Below are positions 24,887 to 33,387 of a stretch of DNA of 64,000 nt, in pieces; positions within the stretch are counted from its first letter, which is position 1, and each line of letters opens with the position of its first letter. The DNA comes from Mycobacterium colombiense (GTDB lineage: Bacteria > Actinomycetota > Actinomycetes > Mycobacteriales > Mycobacteriaceae). Made by a program: the position numbers and the translations under genes. The notes under the pieces were generated by a model that was given only the letters and a program-made list of their open reading frames with translations, did no database searches and had not been told where the DNA came from. The stretch is taken from positions 1 through 64,000 of the forward strand of contig NZ_LZKI01000033.1 in NCBI RefSeq assembly GCF_001672755.1, given 5' to 3'.

Positions 24887-25699
24887 ATGCCCACTGATTC
24901 GTTCGACACGATCAAATACGAAGTCGCTCGCCACACCGCGACCATCACCCTGAACCGCCCGGATGCCCTCAATGCGCTCAGCCCGCATATGATCACCGAG
25001 CTGCGAGCCGCCTACGACGAGGCCGAAAACGACGACAACGTATGGTTGACCATCGTGACCGGCACCGGCCGCGCGTTCTGCACCGGCGCCGACGTCAAAG
25101 AGATTCCCGAAGACGGCAAGGTGATCTACGAGCGCCCGTACCTGTCGACGTACGACCAATGGGAGGCGCCACAGGAGGGCACGCCGCCTTTCCGCACCAT
25201 GGCCAAGCCCGTACTGACCGCCGTGAACGGAATCTGCTGTGGCGCCGGGATGGACTGGGTCACCACGACCGACATCGTCATCGCTTCCGAGCAGGCGACC
25301 TTCTTCGATCCACACGTCAGCATCGGCCTGGTTGCCGGCCGGGAACTGGTGCGGGTGTCTCGGGTGTTGCCCCGCTCGATCGCGCTGCGAATGGCCTTGA
25401 TGGGCAAGCACGAGCGAATGAGCGCACAACGCGCCTACGAGCTCGGGCTGATCAGCGAGATCGTCGAGCACGACAACCTGCTGCAGCGGGCGCACGAGAT
25501 CGCCGACATCGTCAATTCCAATGCGCCGCTGGCCGTTCGCGGCACCCGGCTGGCGATCCTCAAGGGCCTGAACGTGCCACTGCACGAGGCGGAGATACTC
25601 GCCGAAACCTTCCGCGAACGCGTGCTGCGCACCGAGGACGCGGCCGAAGGCCCCAGGGCGTTCGTCGAGAAACGCAAACCGAATTGGCAATGCCGATGA
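24887..25699 (+). CDS. Enoyl-CoA hydratase/isomerase family protein (270 aa)
   Basis: Crotonase-fold protein with TGRAFCTGADVKEI and NGICCGAGMDWVTTTD. The position of the first catalytic Glu is Asp (GMDW) and the usual PE-x-G-x-x-P motif is replaced by FFDPHVSIGLVAG. It is closely related to the next gene, which shares the FFD-HVS-GLV stretch, so the two are duplicates that diverged. It starts 15 nt after the previous stop, with AAGGG upstream. Reaction is unassigned. Confidence 0.82.
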   Translation: MPTDSFDTIKYEVARHTATITLNRPDALNALSPHMITELRAAYDEAENDDNVWLTIVTGTGRAFCTGADVKEIPEDGKVIYERPYLSTYDQWEAPQEGTPPFRTMAKPVLTAVNGICCGAGMDWVTTTDIVIASEQATFFDPHVSIGLVAGRELVRVSRVLPRSIALRMALMGKHERMSAQRAYELGLISEIVEHDNLLQRAHEIADIVNSNAPLAVRGTRLAILKGLNVPLHEAEILAETFRERVLRTEDAAEGPRAFVEKRKPNWQCR

Positions 25700-26490
25700 C
25701 CTTCGACACCATCCTGCTCCACGTCGACGCGGACAGCCACGTCGCCACCATCACGCTGAATCGCCCCGATCAGCTGAACGCGTTCAACCGCACCATGTGC
25801 GAGGAGATGGCCCGCGCCTGGCGCGCGGTCAAACTCGACGAGTCGGTGCATGCGGTGGTGCTGCGCGCGGCCGGCGACCGGGCGTTCAGCGCCGGGCTTG
25901 ACATCAAAACACCGTATGGCCAACCCGAAAACATCTGGAACCACGAGGATCCCGGGGAGCTGCTGAGCCCCAAGTGGCAGAAGATGTGGAAGCCCGTGGT
26001 GTGCGCGGTCCAGGGGATGTGCACCGCCGGCGCGTTCTACTTCGTCAACGAATCCGACGTGGTCATCTGCGCAGAAGACGCCACGTTCTTCGACTCTCAC
26101 GTGTCGGCGGGCCTGGTCTGCGCATTGGAGCCGGTCGGCCTGATGCGACGGATCGGGCTGGGCGAGACTCTGCGCATCGCCCTGATGGGCAACGACGAAC
26201 GGGTGAGCGCCGACACGGCGCTGCGGATCGGACTGGTCTCCGAGGTCGTCGCCGCCGACCAGCTGTGGGACCGCGCCCACCAGATCGCGGCGACCATCGC
26301 CGCCAAGCCGCCGACCGCGACCGCGGGTACCGTCAAAGCGATTTGGGAGTCGCTGGACAAGCCGTACCGCGCCGCGATGGAGCAGAACCTGATCTACACC
26401 CGGCTGGGCAATCCGCTGGGCACCGCCGAGCTGGCCACTCAGAGCGATTCCCAAGCCCGGGGCTCCGCGCGCAAACCGAAGATTCGCTGA
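25696..26490 (+). CDS. Enoyl-CoA hydratase/isomerase family protein (264 aa)
   Basis: Third crotonase in a row. Motifs are DRAFSAGLDIKTPYG and QGMCTAGAFYFVNESD, then FFDSHVSAGLVCALEP. Neither canonical catalytic Glu is evident, as in its neighbour. A polar tail rich in Ser, Lys and Arg ends the chain. ATG 25696 is in an ATGA overlap with the previous gene; ATG 25690 two codons earlier is an alternative. The two adjacent paralogues may form a heteromer or act on successive intermediates. Confidence 0.8.
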   Translation: MTFDTILLHVDADSHVATITLNRPDQLNAFNRTMCEEMARAWRAVKLDESVHAVVLRAAGDRAFSAGLDIKTPYGQPENIWNHEDPGELLSPKWQKMWKPVVCAVQGMCTAGAFYFVNESDVVICAEDATFFDSHVSAGLVCALEPVGLMRRIGLGETLRIALMGNDERVSADTALRIGLVSEVVAADQLWDRAHQIAATIAAKPPTATAGTVKAIWESLDKPYRAAMEQNLIYTRLGNPLGTAELATQSDSQARGSARKPKIR

Positions 26491-27959
26491 TGCCGCGTCA
26501 CCCGCTGGTGCAACGCATCGCCGACGTGCTCGACCTGGAGCCCGACGCGCACGCCATCGAGTTTGGCGGCCAATGGATCTCCTGGGCTCAGCTCGCCGCA
26601 TCGGCACGACGCATCGCCACCGTAACCTCCGGGGCCGAGGTCGGGATGCTGTTGCGCAACCGGCCGGGACACGTGGCCGCGTTTCTGGGCGTGCTGCTGG
26701 GCGGCGGAACGGTCGTGGTCATCAACCCCTCTCGCGGCGACGAGCGCACCAAGGCCGATATCAAGGGACTGCGGCTTCCCATGATCGTCGGCGAGCGCGA
26801 CGATCTGGCGACACTGGTCGCCGCGGACACGCCGACGGTCGCGATTTCGAGCGTGCTGGACGACGTCGATGTGTCCGCGCCCCTCGACGGCGACTCCGCT
26901 TCGCGGTCCGGCGTCGCGGTGCGCATGCTGACCAGCGGCACGACGGGGCCGCCCAAGCGAATCGATCTGGGCTACGACATGCTGGCGCGCAGCGTGATGG
27001 GGCCGGATCCCGATCAGGCGGCGCCGCCTCAAGAGTTGCGCCGCGGAGTCGCGATCGTGAACTCGCCGCTGGTACATATCGGCGGCGTGTTCCGGGTGCT
27101 GCAATGCATCGCCGAGGCCCGACCGTTCGTGCTGCTGGAACGATTCGAGCTCAACGCCTGGGCCGGAGCGGTCCGCAAGCATCGGCCCCGCGCGGCGTCG
27201 CTGGTACCGGCCGCACTGCGCACCGTCTTGCACTCCGATGTTCCGCGCGCCGACCTGGAAAGCCTGCGGGCCGTCACCTGCGGGACGGCGCCGCTGTCGG
27301 CCGAGGATGCCGACGCCTTCACCGAGAAGTACGGAGTTCCGGTGTTGACCTCCTATGCGGCAACCGAGTTCGGCGGTGGGGTGGCGGGCTGGACCCTTGC
27401 CGATTACCAGCGGTACTGGCAGACCAAACGAGGCAGCGTCGGTCGGGCCAATCCGGGCGCCCAGCTCAGGGTGGTTACCGAGGACGGAACCCCCTCGGGC
27501 CCAGGCGAAGTCGGCCTGCTGGAGGTCAAGCCGGGCCAGCTGGGGCCCGCCGCACAATGGATGCGGACCACGGATATGGCTCGGATCGACGCCGACGGGT
27601 TTCTCTGGATCGTCGGCCGCGCCGACCAGGCGATCATCCGCGGTGGTTTCAAGGTGATGCCCGACGACGTTCGCACGGCACTGGAGAGCCACCCCGCGGT
27701 GGCCGGCGCGGCCGTGATAGCCCGACCCGACGAGCGGCTGGGCGAGACGCCGGTCGCCATGGTTGAGCTACGCGAACGAGCCGACGCCGACGTCGACGCG
27801 CTGGTGGAGTACCTGCGCGAGCGGCTGGCCCGCTACGAGATACCCACCGAGATCGCGATCGTCGACACCATCCCCCGAACACCCTCGGGGAAAGCCGATC
27901 TCGGTGCGATCCGGGGCTACTTCCGCGAGCCCGTGACGCAGCGCGACCATGCCCGTTGA
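26490..27959 (+). CDS. AMP-dependent acyl-CoA ligase family protein (489 aa)
   Basis: Adenylate-forming enzyme with a P-loop TSGTTGPPKRI near residue 155, the later YAATEFGGG motif, the GRADQAIIRGG hinge region and a C-terminal catalytic Lys in TPSGKADLG. The Gly normally after PK is Arg. At 489 residues it is slightly shorter than most FadD proteins. The start shares one base with the preceding stop (TGATG). It is the first of three consecutive ligase genes. Substrate is unknown. Confidence 0.83.
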   Translation: MPRHPLVQRIADVLDLEPDAHAIEFGGQWISWAQLAASARRIATVTSGAEVGMLLRNRPGHVAAFLGVLLGGGTVVVINPSRGDERTKADIKGLRLPMIVGERDDLATLVAADTPTVAISSVLDDVDVSAPLDGDSASRSGVAVRMLTSGTTGPPKRIDLGYDMLARSVMGPDPDQAAPPQELRRGVAIVNSPLVHIGGVFRVLQCIAEARPFVLLERFELNAWAGAVRKHRPRAASLVPAALRTVLHSDVPRADLESLRAVTCGTAPLSAEDADAFTEKYGVPVLTSYAATEFGGGVAGWTLADYQRYWQTKRGSVGRANPGAQLRVVTEDGTPSGPGEVGLLEVKPGQLGPAAQWMRTTDMARIDADGFLWIVGRADQAIIRGGFKVMPDDVRTALESHPAVAGAAVIARPDERLGETPVAMVELRERADADVDALVEYLRERLARYEIPTEIAIVDTIPRTPSGKADLGAIRGYFREPVTQRDHAR

Positions 27960-29517
27960 TCGATTGACGGTCGCCGGGATTCTGCGCCAGCGAGCCCGTT
28001 TGCGCGGCGATCACCCGCTTCTGGTCTGCGATGCCGACCGGATCAGCTACGCGGAGGCCGATGTCCGGTCGGCGGGGCTCGCGCGCGGTCTGATCGCGCT
28101 CGGTGCCGGCAAGGGAACCCATCTGGGACTGCTCTATCCGAACGGATCTGAGTTCGTCGTCGGGATGCTGGCCGCGGCGCGAATCGGCGCCGTGGTGATC
28201 CCGTTCTCCACCTTCGTCACCGGTCGCGAGCTGCGCGAGCAACTGGTCGACAGCGACGCGGAAATCCTGTTGACTGCAGCATCGTTTCGCTCTCACGATT
28301 ACGTGCAACGACTGTCCGAAATCTGCACCGGCGCCGATCTCGGCTCCCGATTGCTGTGTGCCGCAGCCCCCCAGCTGCGCCACGTGGCGATCACCCACGA
28401 GCCGGTGTACCGTCTGGCCGACACCGTCGATCCGGCACTGCTGACGGCGCTGGAAGGTGACGTCACGGAAGGTGATCCGCTGGCGATCGTGTACACATCG
28501 GGCTCGACCAGTGCGCCGAAGGGCGTGGTGCACACACACGGCAGTCTGCTCGCACATCAACGCAACCTCAATCGGATCCGGGGATTGACGGCCGACGACA
28601 GGCTGTTCTGCAATTCGCCGTTCTTCTGGATCGGCGGGCTCGCGTTCGGCCTACTCGCGACTCTGATGGCCGGATCGACTTTGGTGTGTTCCAATGCCAC
28701 CGATGCGGGGGCGACACTCGACCTGCTGGAATCCGAAAAGCCCACCGCCACCAACGGATTCGCGGCCGGAATCGCCCACCTGGCCGACCACCCGAGCTTC
28801 CCCCGACGTGACCTGTCATCGATGCGGCGCGGCAACCTGTACCCGATCATGGCCCCTGACGCTCGCCCGGCCGACCCGGAACTGCGGCACAACATGCTGG
28901 GCATGACCGAGGCCGGCAGCGTCGTGCTGCTCGGTGATGACGAATCCGACCAACCCGAGCACCGGCGCGGCTCGTTCGGCAAGCCGGCGCCGGGATTCGA
29001 GGCCAAGGTCATCGATCCGGACACCGCGACCGCCGTGCCGGTCGGCGAGGTCGGCGAGCTGTGCCTTCGCGGGCCGTACCTGATGCAGCGCTACTACAAA
29101 CGCAGCCGGGAAAAGTGTTTCGATGCCGACGGCTGGTTCCACAGCGGCGATTTGGTGCGCATCGATGCCGACGGGTTCGTCTATTTCGTCGGCCGGCGCA
29201 GCGCGATGATCAAGACGGCGGGCGCGAATGTCTCGGCGGCCGAGGTGGAAAAGACCATCAGCAGGGTCACCGACGGGGCGCCGACTTATGTGATCGGCAT
29301 TCCCGACGCCCGGCGCGGGCAGGTCGTCGCCGCGGTGGTTGTCCAGCCCGACGGTGCCGCGCATTTCGACGAAGCCGCACTGGTCGCGCGGCTCAAGTCG
29401 GAACTGTCCGCATACAAGATTCCCAAACGGTTCATCGCTCTGCGCGGTGCCGAGGTTCCACTGCTGTCCAGTGGCAAGGTCGACGTGCGGCGACTCAGAG
29501 GTCTTTTCGATGTCTAA
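27949..29517 (+). CDS. AMP-dependent acyl-CoA ligase family protein (522 aa)
   Basis: Adenylate-forming ligase with the P-loop VYTSGSTSAPKGVVHTHG near residue 185, the GMTEAGS motif, GDLVRIDADGF and the C-terminal Lys in LSSGKVDVRR. ATG 27949 overlaps the previous gene by 11 nt and the 3' end overlaps the next by 8 nt. It is similar to the next ligase (same PFFWIGG/PFFWVGG stretch after the P-loop), so these two are a tandem duplication. Confidence 0.84.
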   Translation: MPVDRLTVAGILRQRARLRGDHPLLVCDADRISYAEADVRSAGLARGLIALGAGKGTHLGLLYPNGSEFVVGMLAAARIGAVVIPFSTFVTGRELREQLVDSDAEILLTAASFRSHDYVQRLSEICTGADLGSRLLCAAAPQLRHVAITHEPVYRLADTVDPALLTALEGDVTEGDPLAIVYTSGSTSAPKGVVHTHGSLLAHQRNLNRIRGLTADDRLFCNSPFFWIGGLAFGLLATLMAGSTLVCSNATDAGATLDLLESEKPTATNGFAAGIAHLADHPSFPRRDLSSMRRGNLYPIMAPDARPADPELRHNMLGMTEAGSVVLLGDDESDQPEHRRGSFGKPAPGFEAKVIDPDTATAVPVGEVGELCLRGPYLMQRYYKRSREKCFDADGWFHSGDLVRIDADGFVYFVGRRSAMIKTAGANVSAAEVEKTISRVTDGAPTYVIGIPDARRGQVVAAVVVQPDGAAHFDEAALVARLKSELSAYKIPKRFIALRGAEVPLLSSGKVDVRRLRGLFDV

Positions 29518-31051
29518 CACCATCGACCGGCTGGTGCGACTGCGGGCCGACCACGACGGTGACACACCGATGATAATCGATCCCACCTCCCGGATCAGTT
29601 ACCGCGAACTCGACTCCACCACAAAGGATCTGGCTGCGAACTTCATCGAGGCGGGCGTGGGCAAGGGCACCCGGGTGGGACTCATCATGCCCAACAGCAC
29701 CCGCTGGGTGCGGGTCGCCATCGCCCTGACCCGGATCGGCGCGGTGCTGGTACCACTGAGCACCCTGTTGACGGCCGCAGAGCTGGCCGCGCAGCTGCGG
29801 GCAGCCGCGGTGCAGTTCGTGGTCAGTGTCGAGGAGTTCCGCGGCCACCGCTACCTCGATGACCTCGCGGCGATCCATAGAGCCGAACTTCCTGCGTTAC
29901 AGCAGGTTTGGCCGGCCGACCGGCTCGATAACGCCGTCGCGAGCGAACAGGTCCGCAACATCGTCGACCCCATGACGGCGACCGTCACATCCGCCGACCC
30001 GTTGGTGATCATGTTCACCTCGGGCAGCAGCGGATCGCCCAAGGGAGTCATCCACTCGCACGGCAACGCGCTTGCCGCGGTGCGGTCGGGCCTCGCGGCG
30101 CGGTGCATCACCGCCGAGACCCGCCTGTATCTGCCGATGCCGTTTTTCTGGGTGGGCGGCTTCGGCAGTGGAATACTGTCCGCCTTGCTGGCCGGCGCCA
30201 CGCTGGTGACCGAAGAGATTCCCCGGCCGGAAACGACCCTGAAACTGTTGGAAGACGAAGGGGTCACGCTGTTTCGGGGCTGGCCGGACCAGGCCGAGAC
30301 ATTGGCCCGGCACGCCGGCGAGGCCGGCGCCGACCTGTCGGCTCTACAGGCGGGGAGCCTGCAGGCCCTGCTACCGCCCGAGCAGCGCGCCCAGCCCGGC
30401 GCGCGCGCCACGTTGTTCGGCATGACCGAGGCCTTCGGCCCGTACTGCGGCTACCCCGCCGACACCGACATGCCCGCGTCGGCGTGGGGCAGCTGCGGAA
30501 AACCGTTCCCCGGCATGGAGGTCCGCATCGTCGACACCGACAGCGGCGCGCCCGTGGCGGCGGGCGTCACCGGCATGATCCAGATCCGCGGACCGCACAC
30601 GCTGCGCGGCATCTGCGGGCGCACCCGCGAGGACCTGTTCACCGCCGACGGCTTCTACCCCACCGGTGACCTCGGCCACCTCGACGGCGAGGGATTCCTG
30701 TTCTACCACGGGCGATCCGACGACATGTTCAAAGTCAGCGGCGCGACCGTCTACCCCAGTGAGGTCGAGACTGCCCTGCGCGCGATCGACGGCGTCGACA
30801 ACGCCTTCGTCACCAATGTTCCCGGCGCGGCGGGCAATCGGGTGGGCGCGGCGGTCGTGTGCCATGCGCTGAGCGCAGAACAGCTGCGCGGCTCCGCGCG
30901 AACTCTGCTGAGCGCCTTCAAGGTCCCCACGATGTGGCTGCTGTTGGCTTCCGACGACGACGTTCCGCGCGGCGGCACCGGAAAGGTCGACCTCCGTCGA
31001 CTGCGCGAGATGTTGTCAGACCAGGCTCAGGGGACCCGCGTCCAGGGCTGA
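29510..31051 (+). CDS. AMP-dependent acyl-CoA ligase family protein (513 aa)
   Basis: Adenylate-forming ligase with P-loop MFTSGSSGSPKGVIHSHG, GMTEAFGPY, a GDLGHLDGEGF hinge region and C-terminal Lys in GGTGKVDLRR. ATG 29510 lies inside the end of the preceding ligase. It is last in the operon that begins at 24050, and its final 25 bp overlap the convergent secreted-protein gene. Together with its two neighbours it gives three ligases in one transcript, probably for related acids of different length or ring state. Confidence 0.84.
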   Translation: MSNTIDRLVRLRADHDGDTPMIIDPTSRISYRELDSTTKDLAANFIEAGVGKGTRVGLIMPNSTRWVRVAIALTRIGAVLVPLSTLLTAAELAAQLRAAAVQFVVSVEEFRGHRYLDDLAAIHRAELPALQQVWPADRLDNAVASEQVRNIVDPMTATVTSADPLVIMFTSGSSGSPKGVIHSHGNALAAVRSGLAARCITAETRLYLPMPFFWVGGFGSGILSALLAGATLVTEEIPRPETTLKLLEDEGVTLFRGWPDQAETLARHAGEAGADLSALQAGSLQALLPPEQRAQPGARATLFGMTEAFGPYCGYPADTDMPASAWGSCGKPFPGMEVRIVDTDSGAPVAAGVTGMIQIRGPHTLRGICGRTREDLFTADGFYPTGDLGHLDGEGFLFYHGRSDDMFKVSGATVYPSEVETALRAIDGVDNAFVTNVPGAAGNRVGAAVVCHALSAEQLRGSARTLLSAFKVPTMWLLLASDDDVPRGGTGKVDLRRLREMLSDQAQGTRVQG

Positions 31052-31389
31052 CAGTTCTGCGACTCGAAGGCCTTCACCGATGAGTTGATGTTCGCGAACA
31101 TCGGGCCGATCGAGGTATTCGTCTGCAGGACGTGGTCCTTGTTCGCGTCCGGCGTGCTGTAGGTGAACCACGAGCACATCGAGTCCTGGGTCGGCACGTT
31201 GTTGATCCACACTCCGAACGCCGACCCCGACCCGCTCGTGTGGTAGAGGCCCGGCGCGATGTCGGGCCCGACGACGAAGACGCCGTTGCCGGGGATGGGG
31301 TCGAGCAGGTCGGCGTGAGCCGGTGGCGCGAACGCGATTGCCGAGGCGCAGGCTACGAATACTGCCGATGCGCCAAGCGGTGGGGACAT
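31027..31389 (-). CDS. Secreted protein of unknown function (120 aa)
   Basis: A Sec signal peptide spans residues 1-26 with a cleavage site AHA|D. The mature part is about 94 residues with two Cys (in SMCSWF and QNCQPW) that could form a disulfide, and a GLYHTSGSGSAFGVWI stretch. I recognise it as a mycobacterial-type small exported protein but not a named family. GAGGAAG precedes ATG 31389; an upstream in-frame ATG at 31446 would bury the signal peptide. It stands alone and overlaps the convergent ligase by 25 bp. Confidence 0.75.
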   Translation of the reverse strand: MSPPLGASAVFVACASAIAFAPPAHADLLDPIPGNGVFVVGPDIAPGLYHTSGSGSAFGVWINNVPTQDSMCSWFTYSTPDANKDHVLQTNTSIGPMFANINSSVKAFESQNCQPWTRVP

Positions 31390-31473
31390 TCTTCCTCGCT
31401 CTTCGGTTGCCCCCCTGCGTTGCAGCGTATGCCTAGCTGAGCGCAAGCAACAAGCGTTGCCGCCGGGGCGGTG

Positions 31474-32166
31474 TTACGAGGACATTTGGCCGCCCCCGTC
31501 GGCCACCACACCGCGCGCGACGAGGTGATCGATCAGCGGCACCGCGCCTGCGGCAAGGTGTTCCGACATCGCCGCGCGGGCGAGCCTGTCGTCGTGCTTT
31601 TTCAGCGCGGACAGGATCCGCCGGTGGTCCTGCATCGATTGCTCGGGCCAGCCCTCGATGGCGGGAAACACCGATTCGGGGGCGTAACGGGTGATCTGCG
31701 ACATCAGCTGGGCGAGCTTGGGCGAGTCCGCCGCGACATTGATGGCGCGGTGAAATTCGTGATTCAGCCGGACGGTCCGTTCGTGTTCATCGCCGGCATA
31801 GGCGTCCTCCAGCTGCGCCTGGATCTCCTTGAGCTCGTGCAGTTGGTCGTCGGTGATGTTGAGCGCAGCCCGCGCCGCCAACTCACCGCCCACGTGCGCC
31901 TGCACGTTCGCCACGTCGGTGACGTCGCGTCCGGTGACCGGCAGCACCACGAAACCTCGGCGCGGCTGCTGGTTGATCAGGCCTTCGGCGCACAGCGCGA
32001 ACAGCGCCTCGCGCACCGGTGTGACACTGATACCCAACTCCGCGGCCAATTGGTCCAACCGGACGTACGATCCGGCGGCGTACGCCCCATCGAATATCCG
32101 CCCGCGGATGATCCGTGCGACGTCCTCGGAAAGTTGAGGGCGCGCTGCGAATTCCGGAACGCTCAT
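31474..32166 (-). CDS. GntR-family regulator with FCD domain (230 aa)
   Basis: Winged-helix DNA-binding domain at residues 10-75 (RLDQLAAELGISVTPVREALFALCAEGLI), followed by the all-helical FCD ligand domain with the expected metal/ligand His in LNHEFHRAI and in QDHRRIL. FCD regulators respond to organic acids or CoA esters. It starts 3 nt after the stop of the acyl-CoA dehydrogenase and is the last gene of a five-gene operon, so it probably controls that operon. A palindrome at 36596-36611 in the shared promoter is a candidate operator. Confidence 0.86.
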   Translation of the reverse strand: MSVPEFAARPQLSEDVARIIRGRIFDGAYAAGSYVRLDQLAAELGISVTPVREALFALCAEGLINQQPRRGFVVLPVTGRDVTDVANVQAHVGGELAARAALNITDDQLHELKEIQAQLEDAYAGDEHERTVRLNHEFHRAINVAADSPKLAQLMSQITRYAPESVFPAIEGWPEQSMQDHRRILSALKKHDDRLARAAMSEHLAAGAVPLIDHLVARGVVADGGGQMSS

Positions 32167-32169
32167 CGC

Positions 32170-33363
32170 TTACACCTGATACTCGGCGAGCAGTCGCTTG
32201 CTGATGATGTTCTTCTGGATCTCGCTGGTGCCCTCACCGATCAGCAGGAACGGGGCGTCGCGCATCAGCCGCTCGATTTCGTATTCCTTGGAATAGCCGT
32301 AGCCGCCATGGATCCGGAAGCTCTGCTGGGTGACCTCGGTGCAGTACTCGCTGCACAGGTATTTGGCCATCCCGGCGGCGACGTCATTGCGCTCCCCCGA
32401 GTCCTTCAGCCGCGCCGCGTTGACCATCATCAGGTGTGCCGCTTCGACTTTGGTCGCCATCTCGGCGAGCTGAAACGCGATGGCCTGATGCTCGGCGATC
32501 GGCTTGCCGAAGGTCTGGCGTTGTTGCGCGTAGCGCACCGCGAGCTCGAAGGCACGAATCCCGAGACCACAGGCACGCGCCGACACGTTGACGCGGCCGA
32601 CCTCGATGCCGTCCATCATCTGGAAGAACCCCTGGCCGGTAGTGCCGCCGAGCACGTCGTCGGCGCCGGCCTGGTAGCCGTCGAAGATCATCTCCGTCGT
32701 TTCGATGCCCTTGTAGCCCAGCTTCTCGATCTTGCCCGGAATGCGCAGGCCGGGAACGACTTCGCCGAAACCGACCGGCTTCTCGACGAGGAACGCGGTG
32801 AGGTTGCGATGCGGTTTGTCCGACCCTTCGTCGGTGCGCACCAGCACCGCCACCAGCGTGGAGGTAGCGCCGTTGGTCAGCCACATCTTCTGACCGTCGA
32901 TGGTGTAGGTGCCGTCGGGGTTCCGCCGGGCCCGGGTGCGGATCGCGGCCACGTCGGAACCGAGCTCCGGCTCCGACATCGAGAAGGCACCGCGGGTCTC
33001 ACCGGCTGCCATCCGCGGCAGGAACCGCTGCTTCTGCTCGTCGGTGCCGTGCTGGCGCAGCATGTACGCCACGATGAAATGCGTGTTGAGCACGCCGGAC
33101 ACGCTCATCCAGCCGCGTGCCAGCTCCTCGACGCACAGGGCGTAGGTCAGCAGCGACTCACCCAGCCCGCCGTACTCCGGCGGAATCATCAGGCCGAACA
33201 GGCCCATTTCGCGCATCTGGTCGACGATCGCCTGTGGGTAGGTGTCACCGCGTTCCAGTTCGGCCGCGTGGGGAATGACTTCCTTTTCGACGAATTTCCT
33301 TACGGTGGCGATGATTTCGTTCTGCACCTCGGTCAGTCCGAGGGTCTGGGCGAGTTTGGTCAT
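32170..33363 (-). CDS. Acyl-CoA dehydrogenase (397 aa)
   Basis: Canonical homomeric-type acyl-CoA dehydrogenase. The flavin motif FSMSEPELGSDVA and the C-terminal GEGTSEIQ, which carries the catalytic Glu of this family, are both present. Length matches short/medium-chain enzymes. It lies between the CoA-transferase and the GntR regulator in one operon. It would catalyse the first oxidation of beta-oxidation on the acyl-CoA formed by the CoA-transferase. Confidence 0.88.
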   Translation of the reverse strand: MTKLAQTLGLTEVQNEIIATVRKFVEKEVIPHAAELERGDTYPQAIVDQMREMGLFGLMIPPEYGGLGESLLTYALCVEELARGWMSVSGVLNTHFIVAYMLRQHGTDEQKQRFLPRMAAGETRGAFSMSEPELGSDVAAIRTRARRNPDGTYTIDGQKMWLTNGATSTLVAVLVRTDEGSDKPHRNLTAFLVEKPVGFGEVVPGLRIPGKIEKLGYKGIETTEMIFDGYQAGADDVLGGTTGQGFFQMMDGIEVGRVNVSARACGLGIRAFELAVRYAQQRQTFGKPIAEHQAIAFQLAEMATKVEAAHLMMVNAARLKDSGERNDVAAGMAKYLCSEYCTEVTQQSFRIHGGYGYSKEYEIERLMRDAPFLLIGEGTSEIQKNIISKRLLAEYQV

Positions 33364-33387
33364 GTGCTGTGTTTCCCTTCCAGCGGC

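Noticed and set aside
1..31051. KstR or KstR2 operators in the cluster
   Set aside because: I looked for AACnnGTT and CAAGnnCTTG type palindromes in the promoter gaps and found none; the recurring element is different.
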